DNA from: Allonocardiopsis opalescens
GTDB lineage: Bacteria > Actinomycetota > Actinomycetes > Streptosporangiales > Streptosporangiaceae
DNA: 64,000 nucleotides
NCBI RefSeq assembly: GCF_003002095.1
Contig: NZ_PVZC01000004.1
Coordinates: forward strand, 310,001 to 374,000
Direction of reading: 5' to 3'
The position numbers and the translations under genes are program-made. The notes under the pieces were generated by a model. That model worked only from the letters and a program-made list of their open reading frames with translations. It did not search any database and was not told where the DNA came from. Below, one piece after another: positions 18,115 through 26,428 of the stretch (positions within the stretch are counted from its first letter, which is position 1; every line of letters starts with the position of its first letter).

Positions 18115-20349
18115 GTGCCAGAGCCGGCACCCGAGCCGGCCCGAATCCGGCAGCACACCACCGCCCGCGACTCCGCCACCGCCAACACCGTGGGCGACGG
18201 CGTCCAGATCGTCATCAACCGGTCGGCCCCCGAACCGAAAGCCCCGGCCGGGCCGCCCGGCACGGCTGTGCTCCAAGCCGTCGACCTCGAATCTCCGCTC
18301 CAGCGGGCCCGCCGGGTCCTCGGCCGTGACGCCCTACTGGCCGAACTCTCCGCCGCCCTCGACCGCGCCGACGGGAGCGTGCACGTCCTGCACGGCTTCG
18401 GCGGCTGCGGCAAGACCACGATCGCCCAAGCCCTCGCCCGGCACGCCGCCGACCGCGGCGTCCCGGCCTTCTGGATCCGCCCCGGCGATGTCGCCGAGGG
18501 CATGCTCACCATCGCCGTCCGCCTCGGCGCCGACCCGGCGCAGGCCGCCGCCGCCAAGTCCGATCCCCACCGGTCCCGCCGCTGGGCGGCGCAGCGGCTG
18601 AGCGCGGTGCCCGGCCCCTGGCTGATCGTCGTCGACAACGCCGACGACCCCGCCGAACTCGGCGGCGGCGCGGACCCGGCCGAGGGCACCGGCTGGCTGA
18701 CGTCCTGGCGGACGGGCATGGTGGTGATCACCAGCCGCATCGGCGACCGGCGCGTCTGGGGGAGCGGCGCCCAGCTGCACCGCGTCCGGCCGCTCGGCAC
18801 CGAGGACGGCGCCCACCTGCTCCAGGACGCCGCGGGCATCGAGACCGCCGGCGACGCCGTCGACCCGGACGCGCGAGCTCTGGCCGGGCGCCTTTCGGGG
18901 GTACCGCTGGCGCTGGATCTCGCCGGGCGCATGATCGATGCCGCCCCGTTCACCGTTCCCACCTTCGCCCGGCTGCGGGAGCTCCTGGACGGCGGCGAGG
19001 CCACTCTGCTGGACGGCATCCTGCCGGCCGACACCCCGGCGGAAACGGCCGATCGGCGCATGCTCGGCCGGGTCTGGGAGTCCTCCCTGAGCGCGCTCGC
19101 CTCCCGCGGCGTACCGCAGACCCGTCCGCTACTGGCGGTGCTCGCCCGGCTCGGCGGCTCGGCCGTTCCGGTTCCCGCCGAGATCCTCGACCCCGCCGTC
19201 CTGCAGTGCCTCGCGTCCGACTTCGGGCCCGAACCGGCGCGCGCCGTCGACCGGGCCCTGACCGGTCTGCGCGACCACGGCCTGATCGACATGCGCCGCA
19301 GTCCCGACGGCGTGACCCTCACGGTCCACCCGCTGATCGCCGAGGTGACTCTGGCGGCGAACGGGGATCGCTCTGCCGAGATCCTGGCCGCGGCGATCGC
19401 CACCCTGGCGGCGGCCGTGCCGCCCGACCCCGCCGACACGAGCCGGTGGAAGCGCTTCCAGACGCTCACCGAGATCACGTCCGGTCTGCTCAGGGGCCAT
19501 GCGGACCCGCCGGCCGAGCCGGTCATCAGCCTGACCGCGGCGGCCTGGCGGGTCGCCTTCTACCTCGACAGCACCGGCGACCTGGCCGGCGCCGAGGCCA
19601 TGCTCCGCCGCGCGCTGGAGCTGTCGGAACGTGCCGTGGGCACCCAGGACCCCCACACCTTGGTCATCCGGCACGGCGCCGCCCACCTGGCGGTGCGCCG
19701 CGGCGAGCTGGACCGGGCCGAGCGCGAGTACCTGGCGATCCTGGCCGCCCGCGAGTCCCTGTACGGGGAGGACCATCCCGACACCTTCATCACCGTCCAC
19801 GGCCTCGCCGCGATCGCGGCGCGCCGCGGCGACCTCGACCACGCCGGAGAGCTGCTGCGGCGGGCACTGACCGCCGCGCGCCACGTGCTGGGCCCTGACG
19901 CCCAGGGGACCCTGAGCATCCGCCACGACCTCGCCTGGATCGAGCGGAAGAGCGGCCGGCTGGAGGCCGCCGAGCGGGGGTTCGCGACCGTGGCGGCCGA
20001 CAGGGAGCGCACCCTCGGCGCGGACCACCTGGAGACGATGGACACCCGCTACGAACTGGCGCTGGTGGCCCTCACCCGCGGCGACGCCGACACCGCCCTG
20101 CGGCGTTCCGAGTCGGTACTGGCAGCCCGGCGCCGCGTCGTGGGGCCGGACCATCCCGCGGCGCTGCTCGCCTGGGGGCTGTGGGCGGAGTCCCTGGCTC
20201 TGTCGGGCGAGACAGAGCGGGCCGATCGGGAGCTGAGGGCGCTGCTCGCCGCCCAGGAGCGCCTGCCCGACGTCGACCGCGATGGACGCCGGCACCGGCT
20301 GCGGCTCTTCCGTGACGGCCTGGACCGGCTGCGCGCGGCCCCTGACTGA
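18115..20349 (+). CDS. NB-ARC/TPR STAND NTPase (NLR-like)
   Basis: A 744-residue protein with three parts. Residues 20-36 carry the short motif SATANTVGDGVQIVINR that matches the tail of the upstream protein. Residues about 65-420 are the STAND ATPase: P-loop GFGGCGKTT (94-102), Walker B LIVVDN (170-175), VVITSR sensor, GLPL-like LSGVPLALDLAG, and a winged helix with VHPLIAEV. Residues about 480-740 are tetratricopeptide repeats of the kinesin-light-chain type, with a 42-residue period (GTQDPHTL, GEDHPDTF, GPDAQGTL, GADHLETM, GPDHPAAL). The TPRs would sense a ligand and the ATPase would oligomerise. The GTG has only a weak Shine-Dalgarno and relies on coupling to the upstream gene. Confidence 0.9.
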   Translation: MPEPAPEPARIRQHTTARDSATANTVGDGVQIVINRSAPEPKAPAGPPGTAVLQAVDLESPLQRARRVLGRDALLAELSAALDRADGSVHVLHGFGGCGKTTIAQALARHAADRGVPAFWIRPGDVAEGMLTIAVRLGADPAQAAAAKSDPHRSRRWAAQRLSAVPGPWLIVVDNADDPAELGGGADPAEGTGWLTSWRTGMVVITSRIGDRRVWGSGAQLHRVRPLGTEDGAHLLQDAAGIETAGDAVDPDARALAGRLSGVPLALDLAGRMIDAAPFTVPTFARLRELLDGGEATLLDGILPADTPAETADRRMLGRVWESSLSALASRGVPQTRPLLAVLARLGGSAVPVPAEILDPAVLQCLASDFGPEPARAVDRALTGLRDHGLIDMRRSPDGVTLTVHPLIAEVTLAANGDRSAEILAAAIATLAAAVPPDPADTSRWKRFQTLTEITSGLLRGHADPPAEPVISLTAAAWRVAFYLDSTGDLAGAEAMLRRALELSERAVGTQDPHTLVIRHGAAHLAVRRGELDRAEREYLAILAARESLYGEDHPDTFITVHGLAAIAARRGDLDHAGELLRRALTAARHVLGPDAQGTLSIRHDLAWIERKSGRLEAAERGFATVAADRERTLGADHLETMDTRYELALVALTRGDADTALRRSESVLAARRRVVGPDHPAALLAWGLWAESLALSGETERADRELRALLAAQERLPDVDRDGRRHRLRLFRDGLDRLRAAPD

Positions 20350-20643
20350 CGCGCCGGGCCGCTCCTGCTCGATGGGGGCGACGTCAGCTGCGTTGAGGAC
20401 CCGCCCCGCGTCGCTGTCCGCAGCCTGCCGGAGAGCGTGTGGAGCAGGAGACGTCTGCCGGCTCCCGGCCACCCTGTCGACCGACAGGACGGCTGCGGGC
20501 GGAGCCGCTGGTGAACCGGAACGGACCAGCACGGAGTCGCCTTCGCCGAGGAGGCGGGCGCCGGATGGGCGCCGGTGACCCGACAGCGCGCGATGTCCGT
20601 TTCGTTCAAGGCGTTGACCTGGGGCGATGACAGACTCGCGGGC
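20350..20643. other. Intergenic stretch without a recognisable gene
   Basis: About 290 bases between the STAND NTPase and the VOC gene. Open frames here show no family motif and no start signals of note. I see no strong hairpin or repeat. Confidence 0.5.
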
Positions 20644-21081
20644 ATGGAACCACGCATCCACTTCATCACCGTCGCCACGGCCGACCTGGACGCGGCGCGG
20701 GCGTTCTACCGGGACGGGCTGGGCTGGGAGTCGCTGCTCGACGTGCCCGGCGAGATCATCTTCTTCCAGACCGGCCCCGGGCTGGTGCTCGGGCTGTTCG
20801 ACGCGGTGAAGTTCACCGAGGACGTGGCGGGCGCGGTCGACGACCCCAGCGTGACCGGGCTGACCCTGTCGCACAACGTCGACGGCCCTCGGCAGGTCGA
20901 CGCGGTGGTGGACGCCGCGGTGAAGGCGGGCGGCCGGCTGGTCAAGAGCCCGCAGCAGGCGGCCTTCGGCGGGTACCACGGCCATATCGCCGACCCGAAC
21001 GGCGTCATCTGGGAGATCTGCCACAATCCGGGCTGGCGCGTCGACGCGACGGGCCGGGTCGCCATCGGCCCCGTCGACTGA
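20644..21081 (+). CDS. VOC (glyoxalase/bleomycin-resistance) family protein
   Basis: A 145-residue protein with the paired beta-alpha-beta-beta-beta modules of the VOC superfamily. IHFITVATADLDAARAFYRDGLGWE opens the first module, HGHIADPNGVIWEICHN closes the second, with a His and a Glu placed as metal ligands. Members bind or transform small molecules around a divalent metal. The ATG at 20644 was chosen from the domain boundary; the Shine-Dalgarno is weak. The substrate is unknown. Confidence 0.88.
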   Translation: MEPRIHFITVATADLDAARAFYRDGLGWESLLDVPGEIIFFQTGPGLVLGLFDAVKFTEDVAGAVDDPSVTGLTLSHNVDGPRQVDAVVDAAVKAGGRLVKSPQQAAFGGYHGHIADPNGVIWEICHNPGWRVDATGRVAIGPVD

Positions 21082-21119
21082 CCGGGAGGCGACCCGGCCC
21101 GCCGGCCGGGGGAGCCGGG

Positions 21120-22097
21120 TCAGACCCGGGCGCCCTCGGGGACCAGACGGCGGAGTGGGCCGTCGAGTTCGCGGCGGTAGAAGTCGATGAAGCCGTCGGG
21201 GTCCGGGCCGGCGTTCTGGGTGACCAGCCGGTCGAAGCCGGCGTCCACGAACTCCTGGGCCACCGCCAGGTAGCGCGCGGGGTCGGGGCCGCAGGCGAAG
21301 CGCTCCAGGACGTCGTCCTCGCGGACGGTGGCGCTGGCCGCGTCGAAGTTGACCGGGTTGGGCAGCTCGCTCATCACCTTCCAGCCGGTCAGCGCCCAGC
21401 GGGTGGTGCCGAGGACCGCCTGGGCCGCGCTGTGCTCGTCGGGCGCCCAGGCCATCGGCACCTCGACGTAGCGGGGGCCCGCGCCGCCCGCCTCGCGGTA
21501 GTGGCGGACGAGTTCGGGCTTCGGCTCGGTCGCGAACAGCCCGTCTCCGAGTTCGGCCGCGATCCGCGCCGCCTCCGGGCCGCCCGCGGCCACCGCGATC
21601 AGCGGCGCCTCCTCGGGCAGGTCGAACACCCGCGCGTCCTCCAGCCGCAGGTGGCGGCCCCGGTAGGAGCGGTACCCGCCGCGCCAGAGCAGCCGGATGA
21701 TCTCCAGCGCCTCGCGCAGCATCTCCTGGCGCTCGGCGATCGCCGGGAAGCCCTGGCCGACGACGTGCTCGTTGAGGCGTTCGCCCGAGCCCACGCCGAG
21801 GGTGAACCGGCCGTCGGAGACCAGCGCGAGCGTGGCGGCGGCCTGCGCGATGATCGCCGGGTGGTAGCGGACGGTGGGGCAGGTGACGCCGGTCGCCAGC
21901 CCGATCCGCTCGGTCTTCGCCGCGATGGCGCCGAGCACGGTCCAGCTGAACGGGGAGTGGCCCTGGTCGTCCAGCCAGGGGTGGAAGTGGTCGCTGATCT
22001 CGACGAAGTCGAAGCCCGCCTGCTCGGCCAGCACCGCCTGCCTGATCAGCTCCGCGGGCCCGAAGGCCTCACTGGCCAGCTTGTAACCGATCTGCAT
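21120..22097 (-). CDS. F420-dependent LLM-class oxidoreductase (G6PDH-related family)
   Basis: A 325-residue TIM-barrel protein. MQIGYKLASEAFGPAELIRQAVLAEQAG is the typical start, followed by VEISDHFHPW, GLATGVTCPTVRYHPAI and LGVGSGERLNEH, which together form the F420 pocket and the GSGE loop of the F420-dependent glucose-6-phosphate dehydrogenase-like group. These enzymes transfer hydride between coenzyme F420 and an organic substrate. GGAGGG is four bases before the ATG. The true substrate cannot be told; FGD itself is not assured. Confidence 0.9.
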   Translation of the reverse strand: MQIGYKLASEAFGPAELIRQAVLAEQAGFDFVEISDHFHPWLDDQGHSPFSWTVLGAIAAKTERIGLATGVTCPTVRYHPAIIAQAAATLALVSDGRFTLGVGSGERLNEHVVGQGFPAIAERQEMLREALEIIRLLWRGGYRSYRGRHLRLEDARVFDLPEEAPLIAVAAGGPEAARIAAELGDGLFATEPKPELVRHYREAGGAGPRYVEVPMAWAPDEHSAAQAVLGTTRWALTGWKVMSELPNPVNFDAASATVREDDVLERFACGPDPARYLAVAQEFVDAGFDRLVTQNAGPDPDGFIDFYRRELDGPLRRLVPEGARV

Positions 22098-22451
22098 CTG
22101 TCCCTCCCTGCCGTCCAGGCGCCACGGGAGCGCCCTCGCCGTCATCGGCTGCGCGCCGCCACTACCCACCCCTCGCGCACCGCACCCCGGAGCCGCCCGC
22201 CCCGGGCGGAGCGACGGCCGGGCCCTGGGCGCGGACCGGCGCGGGCTCGGCGACCGCCTCCCGGCCGACGCCCTGGAGCGGCCGGCCGGCGGGGCGGTGG
22301 CCCGGTCCAAGATATTGATCTACAACGTAAAGGTGTCTGCCGGCGGCACACCGCACCCGTCATCGGCGGGCGCCACCCGCCGGCTCCCGCGACACCCGAC
22401 GGTGTACAACGGCGAATCCGGTGGGCGGTGACACGGGCGGCGGGGTGCGGT
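22098..22451. other. Intergenic region with one copy of an AT-rich operator-like repeat
   Basis: About 350 bases without a recognisable gene. The notable element is ATCTACAACGTAAAGG at 22318-22333, also found unchanged at 32625-32640 and nearly so at 47474-47489. It is strikingly AT-rich against this background. The trp promoter follows at the right edge. Confidence 0.6.
22319..22331. promoter_or_regulatory. Operator-like repeat, copy 1 (TCTAC-N3-GTAAA)
   Basis: TCTACAACGTAAA is a near-palindrome (TCTAC with GTAAA; perfect would be GTAGA). It is the first of three copies in the window. The form resembles BlaI/MecI-type operators; the regulator is not in the window. Confidence 0.5.
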
Positions 22452-22464
22452 TAGACTCGTGCAC
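22428..22464 (+). promoter_or_regulatory. trp promoter, leaderless into the leader peptide
   Basis: GTGACA (22428-22433), an 18-base spacer and TAGACT (22452-22457) form a good promoter. The leader-peptide GTG is 7 bases after the -10 box, so the transcript should begin at that codon. Confidence 0.65.
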
Positions 22465-22512
22465 GTGCTGACGACCACCGCCATCCCGGCATCCCAGTGG
22501 TGGCGCCGCTGA
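22465..22512 (+). CDS. trpL: trp leader peptide with tandem Trp codons
   Basis: A 15-codon reading frame, VLTTTAIPASQWWRR, ending in TGA. Two consecutive TGG codons sit just before a hairpin (GCGCCGC at 22503-22509 with GCGGCGC at 22516-22522), and an intrinsic terminator follows at 22548-22570. This is the layout of ribosome-mediated attenuation: when charged Trp-tRNA is scarce the ribosome stalls at the Trp codons and the terminator does not form. The structural gene downstream is anthranilate synthase, which fits exactly. Start by GTG, probably leaderless. Confidence 0.82.
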   Translation: MLTTTAIPASQWWRR

Positions 22513-22547
22513 CCGGCGGCGCTGAATCGCACACCCTGAGTTTCCCA

Positions 22548-22570
22548 GCGACCGCCCGACCGGCGGTCGC
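22548..22570 (+). terminator. trp attenuator terminator
   Basis: A perfect 9-base-arm hairpin, GCGACCGCC / GGCGGTCGC with a 5-base loop, followed by TTCTGCGT. It lies between the trp leader peptide and the trpE-trpG start and would stop transcription when Trp is plentiful. Confidence 0.75.
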
Positions 22571-22621
22571 TTCTGCGTGCGCGGCTGTCGGCGGGCACGA
22601 CCCCGAGCGAGGGCCGCACCC

Positions 22622-24799
22622 GTGTACTCCGACGATCTGACCGATCCCATCGCCTTCACCACCCGCGGCGGAGTGTCCGTGCGCCGCACCGCGCAGCCGT
22701 GCTCGCCCGACGTCCTCGACGACCTGGTGCAGGCCGTCAACGGGCGGCGCGGCGGGGTGCTCAGCTCCGGCATGGAGTATCCGGGCCGATACAGCCGCTG
22801 GCACCTCGCCTACGCCGACCCCGGCGTGGAGATCGCCTCACGCGGCCGCCGCATCGCCGCCCGGGCGCTGAACGGGCGCGGCCGCGTCCTGCTGCCGGTG
22901 ATCGCCCGCGCCCTGCTCGAACACGGGCCCGAGACGGCCGAGCCCTACGCGCCCGGAGCGGACCTGGTGGAGGTGGAGGTGCCCGAGTCCACCGAGGTCG
23001 TGCCCGAGGAGGAGCGCAGCCGCCGCCCCACCGTCTTCTCCGCGCTGCGCTCCATCGTCGCCGCCTTCGCCTCCGAGGCCGACCCGCACCTCGGCCTGTA
23101 CGGCGCCTTCGGCTACGACCTGGCCTTCCAGTTCGAGCCGCTGCGGCTCAGCCAGCAGCGCGACCCCGCCGACCGCGACATGGTGCTGCACCTCGCCGAC
23201 TCCCTCATCGTGCGCGACCGCAAGCGCGAGACCTGCGTGCGCTACAGCTACGAGTTCACCGTCGACGGGCTGAGCACCGACGGCCTGGACCGCGCCACCG
23301 AGCCGACCCCCGCGGTGGTCGCCAAAGAGGTGCCGCCGCGGCCCGAGCCCGGCTCCTACGCCGCCGTGGTGGAGCGGGCCAAGGAGCGGTTCGTCCGCGG
23401 CGACCTCTTCGAGGTCGTCCCCGGCCATGTGCTGCACGCTCCCTGCGACGCCCCCGCCCGCTTCTACGAGCGGCTGCGGCACCGCAACCCCGCCCCCTAC
23501 GAGTTCTTCTTCAACCTCGGCGAGGGGGAGTACCTGGTCGGCGCCTCACCGGAGATGTTCGTCCGCGTCAGCGGCAGGCCCGACCCGGACGGGCCCGGAC
23601 TGCGGGTGGAGACCTGCCCGATCTCGGGCACCATCCGGCGCGGCGCCGACCCGCTGGAGGACGCCGCCAACATCCGCAGCCTGCTCAACTCCGCAAAGGA
23701 GGAGTCCGAGCTGACCATGTGCACCGACGTGGACCGCAACGACAAGTCGCGGATCTGCGTGCCCGGGAGCGTCCGGGTGATCGGCCGCAGGCAGATCGAG
23801 ATGTACAGCAGGCTCATCCACACCGTCGACCACATCGAAGGGCGGCTGCGCCCGGGCTTCGACGCCCTGGACGCCTTCCTCAGCCACATGTGGGCGGTGA
23901 CGGTGACCGGCGCGCCCAAGGCGTGGGCGATGCAGTTCATCGAGGACAACGAGGCCAGCCCCCGGCGCTGGTACGGCGGCGCCGTCGGCCACATCGGATT
24001 CGACGGCGCGATGAACACCGGTCTGACCCTGCGCACCGCGCACATCCGCGACGGCGTGGCGGCGGTGCGGGTCGGCGCGACCCTGCTGTACGACTCCGAC
24101 CCGGCCGCCGAGGAGACCGAGACCTACCTCAAGGCGCGGGCGCTGCTGGAGACGCTCGCGCTCACCGGCGACGAGCCCGAGCGGGCCGAGGAGCCGGCCG
24201 CGGAGCGGGCCGGCGCGGGGATGCGGGTGCTGCTGGTCGACCACGAGGACTCCTTCGTCAACACCCTCGCCGACTACGTCCGCCAGCAGGGCGCCGAGGT
24301 GACCACCCTGCGGCACGGCTTCGACCCCGCGCGCCTCGACCGGCTCCGCCCGGACCTGGTCATCCTCTCGCCCGGGCCGGGGCGCCCGGCCGACTTCCGC
24401 ACCGACGCGCTGCTGGACGAGCTGGCAGCGCGCGAGCTGCCGGTCTTCGGCGTCTGCCTGGGCCTGCAGGCGATGGTCGAGCACGCCGGGGGAGAGCTGT
24501 CGCTGCTGCGCGAACCCGTGCACGGCAAACCCGGCCGGGTGCGGGTGGACCGCAGCGAGCTGCTGGAGGGGGTGGACGACCTGTTCACGGCGGGCCGCTA
24601 CCACTCGCTGTACGCCACCGCCGAGCACGTGAAGGGCTTCTCGGTGACCGCCCGCACCGACGACGGCGCCGTGATGGCGATCGAGGACCCCGAGCGGCGC
24701 CGCTGGGCGGTGCAGTTCCACCCCGAGTCCATCCTGTCGGCCGCCGGCGGCAACGGCATGCGCATCATCGCCAACGTCCTCCGCCTCGCCAGGCGCTGA
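22622..24799 (+). CDS. trpEG: Anthranilate synthase, fused TrpE-TrpG
   Basis: A 725-residue fusion. Residues 1 to about 535 are the chorismate-binding subunit, with CPISGTIRRG (near 335), SELTMCTDVDRNDKSR, VTVTGAPKAWAMQ and VGATLLYDSDPAAEETET. Residues about 540-725 are the glutamine amidotransferase: GVCLGLQAMVEH holds the nucleophile Cys near 612 and VQFHPESI the His and Glu. Together they convert chorismate and glutamine to anthranilate. Fused forms occur in some actinomycetes and alpha-proteobacteria. The upstream Trp attenuator argues for tryptophan biosynthesis rather than a phenazine- or pABA-type enzyme. GTG start with a GAGCGAGGG upstream. Confidence 0.93.
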   Translation: MYSDDLTDPIAFTTRGGVSVRRTAQPCSPDVLDDLVQAVNGRRGGVLSSGMEYPGRYSRWHLAYADPGVEIASRGRRIAARALNGRGRVLLPVIARALLEHGPETAEPYAPGADLVEVEVPESTEVVPEEERSRRPTVFSALRSIVAAFASEADPHLGLYGAFGYDLAFQFEPLRLSQQRDPADRDMVLHLADSLIVRDRKRETCVRYSYEFTVDGLSTDGLDRATEPTPAVVAKEVPPRPEPGSYAAVVERAKERFVRGDLFEVVPGHVLHAPCDAPARFYERLRHRNPAPYEFFFNLGEGEYLVGASPEMFVRVSGRPDPDGPGLRVETCPISGTIRRGADPLEDAANIRSLLNSAKEESELTMCTDVDRNDKSRICVPGSVRVIGRRQIEMYSRLIHTVDHIEGRLRPGFDALDAFLSHMWAVTVTGAPKAWAMQFIEDNEASPRRWYGGAVGHIGFDGAMNTGLTLRTAHIRDGVAAVRVGATLLYDSDPAAEETETYLKARALLETLALTGDEPERAEEPAAERAGAGMRVLLVDHEDSFVNTLADYVRQQGAEVTTLRHGFDPARLDRLRPDLVILSPGPGRPADFRTDALLDELAARELPVFGVCLGLQAMVEHAGGELSLLREPVHGKPGRVRVDRSELLEGVDDLFTAGRYHSLYATAEHVKGFSVTARTDDGAVMAIEDPERRRWAVQFHPESILSAAGGNGMRIIANVLRLARR

Positions 24800-24821
24800 C
24801 CAGGCCGAACACCACCGCGCG

Positions 24822-24865
24822 CCGTCGTGGGGGGAGTCCCCTTGTTCTCAATCCTCCCACGGCGG
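24822..24865 (+). terminator. Imperfect hairpin after trpEG
   Basis: Arms CCGTCGTGGGGGGA and TCCTCCCACGGCGG pair at 12 of 14 positions about 20 bases downstream of the trpEG stop. A plausible terminator. Confidence 0.45.
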
Positions 24866-25541
24866 GCGCCCGGCGAACCGGACCGAACGGCGTTCTGGGG
24901 ACGACTGCGGAAAGCTCACCCTAGGGCTGTGCACAAGTGCGCCCCGCCCGGCCTCCTTGCGGGCGGCGGGCACCCGCCGGGTCGGGGCAAGGACGGGCGG
25001 CGGGCGACCGCCCGGTGCGGGCGGGACGGGCTGCGGGCAGCCGCCTGGGCCGGGCGGCGGACGGTGCGCAGGTGCGCCTGTCGAGGCGCCGCCCAAAGTC
25101 GCGCTCGTCGCGGGGGAGGGCCGGCGCAGCTGCGCCCCCGGTACGGCGAGGCGGCGCCGCCGCGGTGTTCAGGCGGGCCCTGTTCCGGCCGATGGCGTGC
25201 TCCACCGCGTCCGGCACGGCCATGCGACGGCTCGGGCGCCCGGCCGCCCGAGCGGGAAACCCCGCCGAACGCAGGGGCCGGCCCGGAGGCCGCCGGTTCC
25301 TCTTGTGCCGCCCCGGGGCGTACCGCCTCGGGACCGGGCGGCCGCGCCGCTGATCCGCCGCGAATCGAGTCCCCCGGCGCCTTGGCGGCGGGTGGGGTGA
25401 CGTGCGGGGCGGAGCGAGCGGTCAAGCCCGTCCGGTGCGGCCGTCCGGCCGGTCATCCGTGGGACACCGGCCAAAGGCGCCGGGCGACGCGGTACCCCCG
25501 GCCGCGGCCGACGTCCCCGTGCCGCCTCCCCGCGCCGCCGG
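24866..25541. other. Non-coding or decayed stretch
   Basis: About 675 bases without a credible gene. All six frames stay open in places because GC is very high, but the translations are Arg/Pro/Gly/Ala-rich with no motif and no Shine-Dalgarno. I see no RNA gene. It could be decayed sequence. Confidence 0.55.
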
Positions 25542-26324
25542 TCACGCCGTCTTGATCGCACCGCCGTCGATGACGTGGTCGGCTCCGGTGGTGCTCGCCG
25601 CGAGTGGTGAGGCGAGGTAGGCGACCAGGGCGGCGACCTCCGCGGGCTCCACCAGCCGGCCGGTGGTCATGCCCATCGCCGCGGGCAGCCCGGCCACCAA
25701 CTGCTCGCGCGTCAGGCCGAGCGAGGCGGCGAGCTGGGCGCCGTAGCCGTCGGGCGACTCCCACATGGCGGTGCGCACCGGCCCGGGCGACACCGTGTTG
25801 ACCCGGACGCCCTGCGGCCCGAACTCCTCCGCGAGGGCCTTCCCGAAGGCGGTCAGGGCCGCCTTCGCCGTCGTGTACGGGAGCGGGCCGGCGTGCGGGA
25901 TCCGCGCGCCGTTCGAGGAGATGTTGACGACGGCGCCGCCGCGCCGCAGCAGACCGGGCAGGGCGGCCCGGGTCACGCGGACCGCCGCGAAGAGGTTGAG
26001 GCCGTAGATCTCGGCCCACTGCTCGTCGTCGAAGGACAGGAAGCCGCCCACCGCCCTGCCCTCCCCGCCGCCCACGTTGTTGACCAGCAGGTCCAGCCCG
26101 CCCAGCTCCGCCAGCGCCGCCTCGACCAGCCGCTCCGGCCCGCCGGGCGCCCCCAGGTCCACCGGGACCGCGATCGCGCCCAGGTCCTCGAGCTCCGGCG
26201 TCACCGTCCGCGCGGCCGCGACCACCCGCATGCCCTCGCCCGTCAGCGCCGCGACGGTGGCGAGCCCGATCCCCCTGCCGGCCCCGGTCACCACGGCGGT
26301 CCGCCCACTCAGCTGCAGATCCAT
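25542..26324 (-). CDS. Short-chain dehydrogenase/reductase
   Basis: A 260-residue classical SDR. The cofactor motif is TGAGRGIG near residues 13-20, the NNAG element is NNVGG, and the catalytic triad is visible as NISSN (Ser) and YTTAK (Tyr and Lys). The C-terminal VIDGGA is typical. It reduces or oxidises a carbonyl/alcohol with NAD(P)(H); the substrate is unknown. AGGAGG precedes the ATG. It is divergent from a TetR gene with a palindrome between them, so that regulator probably controls it. Confidence 0.92.
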   Translation of the reverse strand: MDLQLSGRTAVVTGAGRGIGLATVAALTGEGMRVVAAARTVTPELEDLGAIAVPVDLGAPGGPERLVEAALAELGGLDLLVNNVGGGEGRAVGGFLSFDDEQWAEIYGLNLFAAVRVTRAALPGLLRRGGAVVNISSNGARIPHAGPLPYTTAKAALTAFGKALAEEFGPQGVRVNTVSPGPVRTAMWESPDGYGAQLAASLGLTREQLVAGLPAAMGMTTGRLVEPAEVAALVAYLASPLAASTTGADHVIDGGAIKTA

Positions 26325-26364
26325 CCCACGCCTCCTCATTGCATCGTTGACGACGCGCTGAAGC

Positions 26365-26422
26365 TATAATACGCAACATGAATGTCGCAAGTTTGGAAGC
26401 TGAGGTTACCTCGATGTAGTGT
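26365..26422. promoter_or_regulatory. SDR/TetR divergent promoter region with palindrome
   Basis: GCAACAT-GA-ATGTCGC at 26373-26388 is an inverted repeat with one mismatch, next to a TATAAT at 26365-26370. The TetR promoter reads TTGGAA (26393-26398), an 18-base spacer and TAGTGT (26417-26422), six bases before the GTG start. The palindrome is a good TetR operator candidate for both genes. Confidence 0.6.
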
Positions 26423-26428
26423 CTCGGC

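Noticed and set aside
17688-20349. Mobile-element or defence-island boundary around the STAND module
   Set aside because: I found no transposase, integrase, attachment-site repeat or clear composition change at the edges; the module may still be horizontally acquired but the sequence does not show it.
24866-25541. Several open frames of 80-240 codons on both strands
   Set aside because: No start signals, no motifs, and translations dominated by Arg, Pro, Gly and Ala.
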